From Flavobacteriaceae bacterium UBA2765 (GTDB lineage: Bacteria; Bacteroidota; Bacteroidia; Flavobacteriales; Flavobacteriaceae), in contig DEIV01000006.1 in NCBI GenBank assembly GCA_002352665.1, positions 1 through 40,188 of the forward strand: a stretch of 40,188 bases of DNA. Direction: 5' to 3'. The notes below the pieces were generated by a model. That model was given only the letters and a program-made list of their open reading frames with translations. It did not search any database and was not told the DNA's origin. Positions 33,166 to 40,188 of the stretch are shown here, one piece after another. The translations under genes and the position numbers were made by a program. How positions within the stretch are numbered: the stretch's first letter is position 1; the number at the start of each line of letters is the position of its first letter.

Positions 33166-34425
33166 TTACCTATACATAATCAAAGGAAAAACTTCCCCTT
33201 TTTTAAACTCATTTCTATCATCTGGAAATTCTAAAAACCCATCGGCTAAGGCTAAATTAGCTAAATCTCCCGAACCATTACCCGTAACCGGAGTTGCATA
33301 TAGCATACCATTGTTGTTTTCTAACTTGACTTGTAAAAAATAGGTAAGTTCAGGTTTGAAAAAATAATCTTCAGACAAAATAGCCTTTTGCCGATTTTCA
33401 TATTCAATTTCCTGTGATTTTTTAAACCAAGGATAAAAATATTTAACACAGCCTACAAATGTAGAAACAGGATTACCAGGGAAAGCAAAAACAACCGTAT
33501 GAGATTCTTCGCTCCGTTCCACTCGCTCTGAATGACATTCATCTCCATCCTGCTCACTCATGCCAAAAGGCACAGCGTACCCGAACCAGAAGGGTTTTCC
33601 AGGTCGCTGTTTTACTTTATGAAAAAGTTTTTTTACGCCCAATTCATCCAAAACTTCTGGTAAATAATCATATTTACCTTTACTGACAGCTCCGCTAAAA
33701 AGTAAGACATCATAAATGGTTAAAAATTGTTCAATTCTTTGCTTTAATAATGGCTTATCATCTGTTATGTGAGCGGTATCTGCGTTTATTTTTAAATCTT
33801 GTAATAATGATACTAAATTATAAGAATTACTTCTTCGTATTTGATGAGTTAAAGGTATTTCTGAAACTTCAACCAACTCATCTCCCGTAGAAATTATCAT
33901 TACTTTAGGTTGCTTTGCCACTTTAACCAAAGATTTTCCAATAGTAGCAAAAACACCTATTTCAGCAGGAGAAATAATAGTATTTTTTTTTAGCAATCGC
34001 TCATTATTAGTTCGGTCTGCTCCTTGTAAATGTACATTTTGCAGTCGCTTGATTTCATCCAATTCAACAGTAGCTTTTCCATTTTTTATACTGATCAATT
34101 CATAGGGAATTACAGCATCAACATTTTTTGGTAGCACAGCACCTGTCATTACTTCAATACAATGTTCAGTGTCTTTTAGAGTTAATTGTGTACTTCCGGC
34201 AGCCTGTATATTTTCTATACCAAACACTCTGATCCCTTTTGTAAAAGTGTCATATGAAACCGCTATACCATCCATGCTTACACGGTTAAAAGGTGGAAAA
34301 TCTCTATCGGCAAAAATATCTTCTTTTAAGATACGTCCTAAAGATTCTAAAAATGGAATTTCTTCAGTACCGAAATTTTCGGTATTATCTAATATTATAT
34401 CTAATGCTTGTTTTGATGTGATCAT
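33166..34425 (-). CDS. moeA: molybdopterin molybdotransferase with in-frame repeat insertion
   Basis: A 419-residue MoeA. Domain motifs are MTGAVLPKNVDAVIPYE, VMIISTGDELVEV, FSGAVSKGKYDY, RPGKPFWFG and FAFPGNPVSTFVGC. It inserts molybdate into adenylylated molybdopterin. Between FWFG and FAFPGNPVS there is an extra ~20-residue stretch (MSEQDGDECHSERVERSEES), encoded largely by an interspersed DNA repeat at 33502-33537. The frame is kept. It begins 72 bp downstream of moaA. Confidence 0.95.
   Translation of the reverse strand: MITSKQALDIILDNTENFGTEEIPFLESLGRILKEDIFADRDFPPFNRVSMDGIAVSYDTFTKGIRVFGIENIQAAGSTQLTLKDTEHCIEVMTGAVLPKNVDAVIPYELISIKNGKATVELDEIKRLQNVHLQGADRTNNERLLKKNTIISPAEIGVFATIGKSLVKVAKQPKVMIISTGDELVEVSEIPLTHQIRRSNSYNLVSLLQDLKINADTAHITDDKPLLKQRIEQFLTIYDVLLFSGAVSKGKYDYLPEVLDELGVKKLFHKVKQRPGKPFWFGYAVPFGMSEQDGDECHSERVERSEESHTVVFAFPGNPVSTFVGCVKYFYPWFKKSQEIEYENRQKAILSEDYFFKPELTYFLQVKLENNNGMLYATPVTGNGSGDLANLALADGFLEFPDDRNEFKKGEVFPLIMYR
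33502..33537. repeat. interspersed repeat, copy A (in frame within moeA)
   Basis: Begins AGATTCTTC and ends CTGAATGACA. Read on the minus strand it gives CHSERVERSEESH. It is 36 bp long, a multiple of three, and has no stop. Confidence 0.8.
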
Positions 34426-34497
34426 TGTAATGAATTCAAAATTAAAAAATCTGATAATACTTTCTCTTTTTGAGAAATGTCTAAAGGAAAAAGGGAA

Positions 34498-35493
34498 TTA
34501 CCCGCCAATTGTAGACATACTTTCAGAAACATTATTGTTATTTTTTCTATTGGCCTCAGCTATAAATCCGTTTTTGGGCTTTTCTTTCACTATAGATAAA
34601 AACAATTGTTTTAGATCTTCATTACTGGCTCCTTGACGGATAAAATCTCTAACATTAAATACTCCATCATCAAATAAACAATTTTTAAACAAACCCGTTG
34701 AAGTAATTCTTATTCTGTTGCAATCATTACAAATGGTTCTTGTAAATGCAGGAATAATACCGAATGAACCTTTATAATTCGGAATTTCAAAATTGCGAGA
34801 AGTAGAAGATTTATCTGATCGCAGCGGTGTGATATCCTTATACTGAGATTGAATTAAATCTAATATTTTGGTGTAGTTCCACACCTCTTTAGTTGCTCTT
34901 TGCCCAACACCATTAAAGGGCATTTCTTCTATAAAGCGTACCGCTAAATTTTTATGCTTGGTCAATTCTATAAAATCAATAATTTCATGGGTATTTACCC
35001 CAGATTGCACTACAGTATTCAGTTTTAATTTAAGCTTGCTTTTTTCTAATGCTTCTAATGTTTTATATACCTCATCAAAAACATCTCTACGGGTAATTTT
35101 TGCGAAATTTTCAGAAGATAGACTATCTATGCTTAGATTAATAGTTCCGATTTTTAAAGCTTCTAACTTAGAAATATGTTTAGCAATCAATGCCCCATTT
35201 GTAGTGATATTTATTTCATCAAGTTTATCATTAAACGATAACATTTCTAAAAATCCCACAAAATCTTTACGGACAAAAGGTTCACCACCGGTTAATCGAA
35301 CCTTATTGACTCCCAACTCACTCAACACACGTGTTATACGATACATTTCTTTATAAGTAAGCAATTCTTTTCTATCGACAATATCAATACCATGGGCCGG
35401 CATACAATATTGACAACGCAGATTACAACGGTCTGTAACTGCCAAACGCAAGTATGTTATTTGTCTACCAAACTTATCTGTTAATGTATCCAT
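34498..35493 (-). CDS. moaA: GTP 3',8-cyclase
   Basis: A 331-residue radical-SAM enzyme. The SAM cluster is Cys23-X3-Cys27-X2-Cys30 (CNLRCQYC), and the second cluster uses CNDCNRIR and CLFDDG near the C-terminus. The last two residues are the conserved GG (STIGG). It forms the pterin precursor with MoaC and heads the minus-strand MoCo operon. Confidence 0.96.
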   Translation of the reverse strand: MDTLTDKFGRQITYLRLAVTDRCNLRCQYCMPAHGIDIVDRKELLTYKEMYRITRVLSELGVNKVRLTGGEPFVRKDFVGFLEMLSFNDKLDEINITTNGALIAKHISKLEALKIGTINLSIDSLSSENFAKITRRDVFDEVYKTLEALEKSKLKLKLNTVVQSGVNTHEIIDFIELTKHKNLAVRFIEEMPFNGVGQRATKEVWNYTKILDLIQSQYKDITPLRSDKSSTSRNFEIPNYKGSFGIIPAFTRTICNDCNRIRITSTGLFKNCLFDDGVFNVRDFIRQGASNEDLKQLFLSIVKEKPKNGFIAEANRKNNNNVSESMSTIGG

Positions 35494-35565
35494 TTCTATT
35501 TTTTAATGGGGACGCAAGTTACGAAGATTTTAAATGGTTTTTTGTTAAACCTATACGGTTTTTAA

Positions 35566-35638
35566 AACCTTATATCTCTTTGTTTAATTTATAATATATA
35601 AGGTTAGGCTCCAAGCTTTAGCAAGGAAAGTCCTTGCT
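35566..35638. repeat. small inverted repeats in the yeeE-moaA gap
   Basis: AACCTTATAT (35566-35575) pairs with ATATAAGGTT (35596-35605), and AGCAAGGA (35620-35627) with TCCTTGCT (35631-35638). Neither has a T run on the minus strand. They may be end-of-operon hairpins for the yeeE pair. The 194-bp gap holds nothing else I can name. Confidence 0.45.
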
Positions 35639-35687
35639 ATCGTAATCTAAGTTATATAGTTACAAATATTATAGATTATGAGTCTCA

Positions 35688-36101
35688 CTAATGCGGAAGG
35701 TGTTTTTTAGTGGCATGATATAGAAATGCACCAAAAAGTGCTCCTATAAGCACAATAACAATTGCGGCTGCACCTCTACCTAAGAGAATAAACATAGGTC
35801 CGGGGCAGGCACCTCCTAATGCCCAACCGAGTCCAAAAATAATACCTCCAAACATATTTCTTTTAAAACCTTTCTTTTTAGGATCTACGTGAATTTTATG
35901 CCCAAAGTATGTTTTAATAATACCTTTTTTAAATAATATCATTAGTATTGAACCCAATACTACTGCAGAACCAATAACACCGTACATATGGAATGATTGA
36001 AATTTAAACATTTCATAAATTCTGTACCATGAAATTACTTCGGCTTTACTTAGTATAATTCCGAAAAAAATACCAACTATTAAGAATTTTATATTTTTCA
36101 T
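35688..36101 (-). CDS. YeeE/YedE-family transporter half, second subunit
   Basis: A 137-residue membrane protein with about four helices. The YeeE-type cysteine motif is ALGGACPGPMFILLGRG. It belongs to the sulfur/thiosulfate uptake family, in the split form of two small proteins. The start is ATG at 36101; an upstream TTG at 36140 would overlap the previous gene. It lies 11 bp after the first subunit. Confidence 0.85.
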   Translation of the reverse strand: MKNIKFLIVGIFFGIILSKAEVISWYRIYEMFKFQSFHMYGVIGSAVVLGSILMILFKKGIIKTYFGHKIHVDPKKKGFKRNMFGGIIFGLGWALGGACPGPMFILLGRGAAAIVIVLIGALFGAFLYHATKKHLPH

Positions 36102-36112
36102 TTTTTTCAGAT

Positions 36113-36670
36113 TTAAAATATTAAGGGTAATAGTAACCAAGTCATAATTAAGCCACCAATAAAAAATCCAATCACAGATATTAATGAGGGTATTTCTAAA
36201 TTACTTAAACCAACTATACCGTGTCCGGATGTACATCCGCCGGCATAACGCGAACCGAACCCTACCAATATTCCGGCAATTATTAAAATAAGGAACCCTT
36301 TAAGAGAAAACATGGTATCCGTACTAAAAATTTCATCCGGTAAATATTGAGCCCCGGCATTTTGGAAGCCTAAATCGGCTAAATCTTGCACGGCCTGTGG
36401 GTTAATAGCCACTACTTCGCTTGGTGTAAGCCATTGATAAGTAATAAAACCACCAATAACAGTACCTAGAATAAACATTAAATTCCATGTGTTTTTATGC
36501 CAGTCAAATTTGAAGAAATCGACTATTTTTCCGGCACCACCTATAGCACAAATGGTTTCTAAATTTGACGATACACCAAACTTTTTTCCTAAATAGAACA
36601 ATAAAAACATAACTAATGTAATTAAAGGGCCAGCCACATACCAAGGCCAAGGTTGTAAAATAAAATCCAT
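36113..36670 (-). CDS. YeeE/YedE-family transporter half, first subunit
   Basis: A 185-residue membrane protein. The motif YAGGCTSGHGIVGLSNLE holds the conserved cysteine that binds the transported sulfur compound in YeeE. It starts MDFILQPWPWYVAGPL at ATG 36670; the longer TTG start at 36718 would lie inside the operator. It probably imports thiosulfate or another sulfur species with its partner, feeding the sulfur-oxidation genes. Confidence 0.85.
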   Translation of the reverse strand: MDFILQPWPWYVAGPLITLVMFLLFYLGKKFGVSSNLETICAIGGAGKIVDFFKFDWHKNTWNLMFILGTVIGGFITYQWLTPSEVVAINPQAVQDLADLGFQNAGAQYLPDEIFSTDTMFSLKGFLILIIAGILVGFGSRYAGGCTSGHGIVGLSNLEIPSLISVIGFFIGGLIMTWLLLPLIF

Positions 36671-36690
36671 AATAAATGCTTTATTTTTTT

Positions 36691-36733
36691 TAAATGTAAT
36701 AAAGAAACGCCTTAACAAAGTAACAAAAGTTAC
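36691..36733 (-). promoter_or_regulatory. yeeE promoter with perfect Crp/Fnr-type operator
   Basis: GTAAC-AAAA-GTTAC is at 36720-36733 and the -7 box TACATTTA (minus strand, one mismatch) at 36691-36698, with centres 32 bp apart. The site directly follows the stop of the regulator gene. Confidence 0.72.
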
Positions 36734-36737
36734 ATTG

Positions 36738-37373
36738 CTAGTATTCTAATACTTCAATTCTATTTCTGTGCAGTTTAATTTTTTTATCATTTTCAAATTG
36801 TTTAAGTAATCTGGAAACGACAACTCTAGAAGTATTCATATCATGAGCAATTTCTTGATGTGTAGTAAATAATGTAGTATCACGCATAATTTTTACCTTA
36901 TCTGTAAGGTACTTATACAAACGTTGGTCCATTTTCATAAAAGCCAAGGTATCAATGGCTTCTAACATTTCTGATAGTCGAATATTATAGCTGTCAATTA
37001 CAAAATTTCTCCAAGATTTATACTTCACCAACCATTCTTCTAATTTTTCAATGGGAATAAATATAATTTCAGAATCTACTTCAGCCACTCCTCTTACCTT
37101 ACTTTTAGAAGTTTGTAAGCCACATCCAAATGTTATGGTACAAGTATCACCTCGTTCTAAAAAATACAGAGCTATTTCATCACCTTTAGTGTTTTCATGA
37201 CTTATTTTAATAGCACCAGATAATATTAAAGGAATTTTATCAAATTTATCACCAAGATCTAATAACAACTCATTCTCTCTAACCTTCTTAAAAGTGCCTA
37301 CTTTTGTGATCTCTTCAATTAATTCATCCTCAAAAACGACATTGTAATATTCTTTTAATTTTTCTCTAATCAT
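36738..37373 (-). CDS. Crp/Fnr-family regulator, likely sulfur regulon activator
   Basis: A 211-residue protein with an N-terminal cyclic-nucleotide-type sensor domain (residues about 25-120), a dimer helix and a C-terminal winged helix (about 145-205) with recognition helix NTSRVVVSRLLKQFE. It lacks the four-cysteine cluster of FNR. It has two cysteines, Cys78 and Cys84 (DTCTITFGCG), which could form a disulfide or tetrasulfide. It lies directly upstream of yeeE on the same strand, and seven promoters in the window share one palindrome fitting this family. It is the best candidate to bind them. Confidence 0.85.
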   Translation of the reverse strand: MIREKLKEYYNVVFEDELIEEITKVGTFKKVRENELLLDLGDKFDKIPLILSGAIKISHENTKGDEIALYFLERGDTCTITFGCGLQTSKSKVRGVAEVDSEIIFIPIEKLEEWLVKYKSWRNFVIDSYNIRLSEMLEAIDTLAFMKMDQRLYKYLTDKVKIMRDTTLFTTHQEIAHDMNTSRVVVSRLLKQFENDKKIKLHRNRIEVLEY

Positions 37374-37403
37374 TATTTAGAATAATTTTAAATTGGGGAC
37401 AAG

Positions 37404-38651
37404 TTACTTAATTTTTGTAGTATTATTCAGATAATCAAATATTATTTTAGTAGCTCCTATATTATTTAGAATGTAATGCTGTGCTAATTTTCCTTTCATT
37501 TCTAATTTTTGATTATCCGTAAATAATGATCTTAATTCTGAAGTTAATTCTGAAGTATTATTAACCACCAAACACGCCTCTAGTTCAATCAGTTCTTTAG
37601 CTTCGTTAAACTTTTTATAATTTGGACCAATAATAATAGGAACACCAAAAGTAGCAGGTTCTAAAATATTATGAATGCCTGTACCAAAACCGCCTCCAAC
37701 ATAAGCAATATCTGCATATTTATATATTTGAGTTAATAAGCCTATAGCGTCTATTATCAACACTTGAAATTGACTAATTTCCCGATCGGCTATCTCAGAA
37801 TATAAAACAACTTCTTTAGAAATACTTTGTTTTAATTTTTCTATATTTTTTTGATAGATATTGTGTGGAGCTATAATAAATTTTTGATTTTCTGTTGTTT
37901 TATTATTGATATAGCCTATTAATAATTCTTCATCTTTTGGCCATGTGCTACCCGCAATTAGAATCGTTTTATTATCCTTAAATTGTGCAATAAAATCCAG
38001 ATCTATTTTTTGCTGTGTTACCTGATAAACCCTATCAAAACGAGTATCTCCACTAAGCGTAACATTATTAAAACCTATTTTTTTTAATAATTTTTCAGAA
38101 CGCTCATTTTGTACAAAGAAATGATCAAAGGTTTGTAATGATTTTCTCATCCAGGCTCCATACCATTGAAAAAATGATTGATCTTCTCTAAAAATGGCTG
38201 ATACCAAAATTGTTTTAATTTTTTGTTGTTTTAATGCTCTTAAAAAATTTGGCCAAAATTCATACTTCACAAATATGGCTATGGAAGGTCTTACTATTTT
38301 TAAGAATTTCTGAACATTTCTTTTTGAGTCTAAAGGTAAATAAGTAACTAAATCTGCCAACGAATAATCTTTTCTTATTTCATAACCAGAAGGAGAAAAA
38401 AAAGTAATCAATATTTTGGCATTCGCATATTCTCTTTTGCATTTTTCTATAATAGGTCTTCCTTGTTCAAATTCACCTAAAGAAGCACAATGAAACCAAA
38501 TTACTTTATCCGTAACTTTAAAATGATTGTTTAATTGAATGAATATATCTTTTCTGCCAGTTAAAAAAAGGGCTAATTTTTTATTAAAAATTGCAATAAT
38601 TTTTAAGATAAAACCTGCAATAGTTATAGCTATGTTATAAAAAAAATACAT
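37404..38651 (-). CDS. kdtA: 3-deoxy-D-manno-octulosonic acid (Kdo) transferase
   Basis: A 415-residue GT-B enzyme with an N-terminal membrane anchor (MYFFYNIAITIAGFIL). The glutamate of FHCASLGEFEQGRPII is catalytic in the family, and the C-terminal donor site is GGGFGTGIHNILEPATFGVP. It adds Kdo to lipid IVA on the inner membrane. ATG at 38651 is chosen over the upstream GTG at 38681 because it gives the usual start just before the anchor. Confidence 0.93.
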   Translation of the reverse strand: MYFFYNIAITIAGFILKIIAIFNKKLALFLTGRKDIFIQLNNHFKVTDKVIWFHCASLGEFEQGRPIIEKCKREYANAKILITFFSPSGYEIRKDYSLADLVTYLPLDSKRNVQKFLKIVRPSIAIFVKYEFWPNFLRALKQQKIKTILVSAIFREDQSFFQWYGAWMRKSLQTFDHFFVQNERSEKLLKKIGFNNVTLSGDTRFDRVYQVTQQKIDLDFIAQFKDNKTILIAGSTWPKDEELLIGYINNKTTENQKFIIAPHNIYQKNIEKLKQSISKEVVLYSEIADREISQFQVLIIDAIGLLTQIYKYADIAYVGGGFGTGIHNILEPATFGVPIIIGPNYKKFNEAKELIELEACLVVNNTSELTSELRSLFTDNQKLEMKGKLAQHYILNNIGATKIIFDYLNNTTKIK

Positions 38652-38698
38652 CTGAATGCTAAAATATAAATTTAGAAGCACTAGAGTTAAATATTTTG

Positions 38699-38706
38699 TA
38701 TTTTTG
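38699..38706 (+). promoter_or_regulatory. -7 box before the DegT aminotransferase
   Basis: TATTTTTG matches TAnnTTTG and leaves a leader of about 20 nt before ATG at 38734. Confidence 0.5.
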
Positions 38707-38733
38707 TTCGTTAATTGAAATAAATTATATTCT

Positions 38734-39861
38734 ATGCAACCAATTCAAATGGTTGATCTTAAAGGTCAATATCAAAAAATTAAAAACCAAATAGATGTCT
38801 CTATTCAAAATGTAATAGATTCCACAGCTTTTATTAATGGTCCAGAAGTCAAAGCTTTTCAAAAAGAGTTAGAAGAATATTTAGATGTAAAACATGTAAT
38901 CCCCTGTGCCAATGGTACAGATGCTTTACAAATTGCAATGATGGCATTGGGCTTAGAGCCAGGTGATGAAGTAATTACGGCCGACTTTACTTTTGCTGCA
39001 ACCGTTGAGGTTATTGCCGTATTAAAGCTAACACCAATACTTGTGGATGTTGAAAAAGACACTTTTAATATAGATATTGAAGCACTTAAAAAGTCTATTA
39101 CACCCAAAACGAAGGCCATTATTCCTGTGCATTTATTTGGCCAATGTGCGAATATGGAGGCGGTCTTAGAAATTGCAAAACAGCATAATTTATATGTTAT
39201 TGAAGATACTGCACAAGCTATTGGTGCCGATTATAGCTTTGCTAATGGTAGTACAAAAAAAGCAGGTACTATTGGAGATATAGGAACAACATCCTTTTTC
39301 CCTTCTAAAAATTTAGGTTGTTATGGTGATGGCGGAGCTATTTTCACCAATAACGATGATTTGGCTCATAAACTTCGTGGTATCGTAAATCACGGTATGT
39401 ACAAACGTTATTATCATGACGAAGTTGGTGTAAACTCAAGATTAGATAGTATTCAAGCTGCAGTTTTACGTGTAAAATTACCTCTTTTGGATACTTATTG
39501 CAATGCCAGACGAAAAGTTGCTGAACATTATAATCACGCATTTTCTAATACTACTAATCTTACTACGCCCATTACAAGTTCTTTTACAACACATGTATTT
39601 CATCAATATACGTTAGTTCTTCATGGTATTGATAGAGGTAAATTACAACAACATTTATCAGATAAGAATATTGCATCTGCTATTTATTATCCTGTACCTC
39701 TTCACAGTCAAAAAGCATACACTGATACTCGATATAATGAAGATGATTTTAGCGTGACCAACGAATTGTGTAAAACGGTTTTATCCTTACCCATACATAC
39801 CGAGTTTGAAGAAGATCAATTGAAATATATTACGGATGCTGTTTTAGAATTTTGTAAATAA
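38734..39861 (+). CDS. DegT/DnrJ/EryC1/StrS aminotransferase
   Basis: A 375-residue PLP enzyme. The pyridoxal lysine is Lys192 in SFFPSKNLG, after IEDTAQAIGA. It typically aminates keto-sugar nucleotides for O-antigen, capsule or glycan synthesis. A small membrane peptide and a galE-like gene follow, so this is the start of a sugar-nucleotide cluster. Confidence 0.93.
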   Translation: MQPIQMVDLKGQYQKIKNQIDVSIQNVIDSTAFINGPEVKAFQKELEEYLDVKHVIPCANGTDALQIAMMALGLEPGDEVITADFTFAATVEVIAVLKLTPILVDVEKDTFNIDIEALKKSITPKTKAIIPVHLFGQCANMEAVLEIAKQHNLYVIEDTAQAIGADYSFANGSTKKAGTIGDIGTTSFFPSKNLGCYGDGGAIFTNNDDLAHKLRGIVNHGMYKRYYHDEVGVNSRLDSIQAAVLRVKLPLLDTYCNARRKVAEHYNHAFSNTTNLTTPITSSFTTHVFHQYTLVLHGIDRGKLQQHLSDKNIASAIYYPVPLHSQKAYTDTRYNEDDFSVTNELCKTVLSLPIHTEFEEDQLKYITDAVLEFCK

Positions 39862-39866
39862 TAATT

Positions 39867-39995
39867 ATGGATGGATGTTTAAAAATAACTACACTGTTAA
39901 TTTTTTTAATAGGTGTAATTGTATATAACCCCAAAATAGGTGTTGGATTATTATTATTAATGATTTTAAAAACTCGTATTTTAAACAAAAAATAA
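39867..39995 (+). CDS. 42-residue single-helix membrane peptide
   Basis: The frame starts 5 bp after the aminotransferase stop and ends in TAATG, sharing a base with the galE-like start. The product has one long hydrophobic stretch (residues 8-33) and a basic tail (KTRILNKK). Its position, overlap and membrane character favour a real gene; function unknown. Confidence 0.55.
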   Translation: MDGCLKITTLLIFLIGVIVYNPKIGVGLLLLMILKTRILNKK

Positions 39996-40188
39996 TGAAA
40001 AAAGTTTTAGTAACGGGTGGTTTAGGCTTTATCGGATCGCATACTGTAGTTGAATTACAAAATAAAGGCTATGATGTTGTAATTATCGATGACCTTTCTA
40101 ATTCAAGCTTGGAAGTTTTAGATAGAATTATATCTATAACCGGTAAGAAACCACTTTATGAAAACATAGACTTAAAAGATCAAGCGGC
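39995..40188 (+). CDS. galE: UDP-glucose 4-epimerase-like protein, truncated by window end
   Basis: 64 residues are visible. The start MKKVLVTGGLGFIGSH is the Rossmann NAD motif of extended short-chain epimerases, followed by DDLSNSS typical of GalE. The rest lies beyond the window. It is translationally coupled to the peptide gene before it. Confidence 0.9.
   Translation, partial: MKKVLVTGGLGFIGSHTVVELQNKGYDVVIIDDLSNSSLEVLDRIISITGKKPLYENIDLKDQA

Noticed and set aside
34169..34636. 155-codon plus-strand frame across moeA and moaA
   Set aside because: It is antisense to two clear MoCo genes, has no recognisable motifs and no promoter; it is a shadow.
34958..35356. 132-codon plus-strand frame inside moaA
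   Set aside because: Antisense to a conserved radical-SAM gene with intact motifs; composition is that of a shadow frame.
35509..35522. GGGAC-GCAA-GTTAC upstream of moaA as an eighth operator
   Set aside because: Only one half-site matches well, and no -7 box lies 32 bp downstream; the position would be inside the gene.
36738..37373. Oxygen-sensing FNR
   Set aside because: The four cysteines for the iron-sulfur cluster are missing; only two are present, in the sensor barrel.
37398..37409. GTTAC half-site near the start of the regulator gene
   Set aside because: It overlaps the end of kdtA, has no matching left half at the right spacing and no -7 box; autoregulation is not supported.

Overview
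The window is low-GC, gene-dense DNA from a member of the Bacteroidota, most likely a marine-type Flavobacteriia. The signs are GLPGLI and SusC-like outer-membrane proteins, KdtA, DUF1835, a membrane MutS-like ATPase, and Bacteroidetes -7 promoter boxes (TAnnTTTG) before many genes. No rRNA, tRNA or CRISPR array was seen.

Layout. 1-4.6 kb: cytochrome bd oxidase (cydAB), a small membrane protein, peroxiredoxin, thioredoxin, a DUF202 protein and a metal-binding HMA protein, all on the minus strand. 4.6-21.1 kb: a sulfur-oxidation island on the minus strand, with a sulfide:quinone oxidoreductase (SQR), a 46-residue companion, a rhodanese lipoprotein, a CstB-like persulfide dioxygenase-rhodanese, two SulP anion transporters, and a cytoplasmic SoeA-like molybdoenzyme with a fused SoeB-SoeC partner. 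A foreign-looking module (12.2-16.4 kb) sits between soeA and the SulP pair: a Fic protein and a 1033-residue fusion of a REP-associated (RAYT, Y1/HUH) transposase to a PIF1-like helicase. Six ~29-35 bp palindromes lie around and inside it. 21.2-23.1 kb: moaD, DUF3817, moaE and an L,D-transpeptidase-like lipoprotein. 23.1-27.5 kb: a small XRE regulator, a 410-bp regulatory gap with 13-bp tandem repeats and a long palindrome, a secreted four-cysteine peptide, a GLPGLI protein and a large outer-membrane receptor. 27.6-35.5 kb: a minus-strand molybdenum-cofactor operon (moaA, moeA, moaC, mobA-like, DUF1835, moeB/thiF-rhodanese, mutS-like). 35.7-38.7 kb: two YeeE/YedE half-transporters, a Crp/Fnr regulator and kdtA. 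38.7-40.2 kb: a DegT aminotransferase, a 42-residue membrane peptide and the start of a galE-like gene.

How it fits together. Sulfide would be oxidised by SQR to persulfide, by the CstB-like enzyme to sulfite, by SoeABC to sulfate, and exported by SulP. Electrons reach quinone and then cytochrome bd. YeeE/YedE would bring in sulfur species, and the Moa/Moe/Mob genes supply the cofactor for SoeA. Seven promoters across 34 kb carry the palindrome GTAACnnnnGTTAC or a near match, centred 32-33 bp upstream of the -7 box. This is the place for a class II Crp/Fnr activator, and the regulator at 36738..37373 sits beside one of the sites. The two strongest candidates for something new are this compact sulfur regulon and the RAYT-helicase fusion, whose coding sequence is itself interrupted in frame by its putative REP palindromes.
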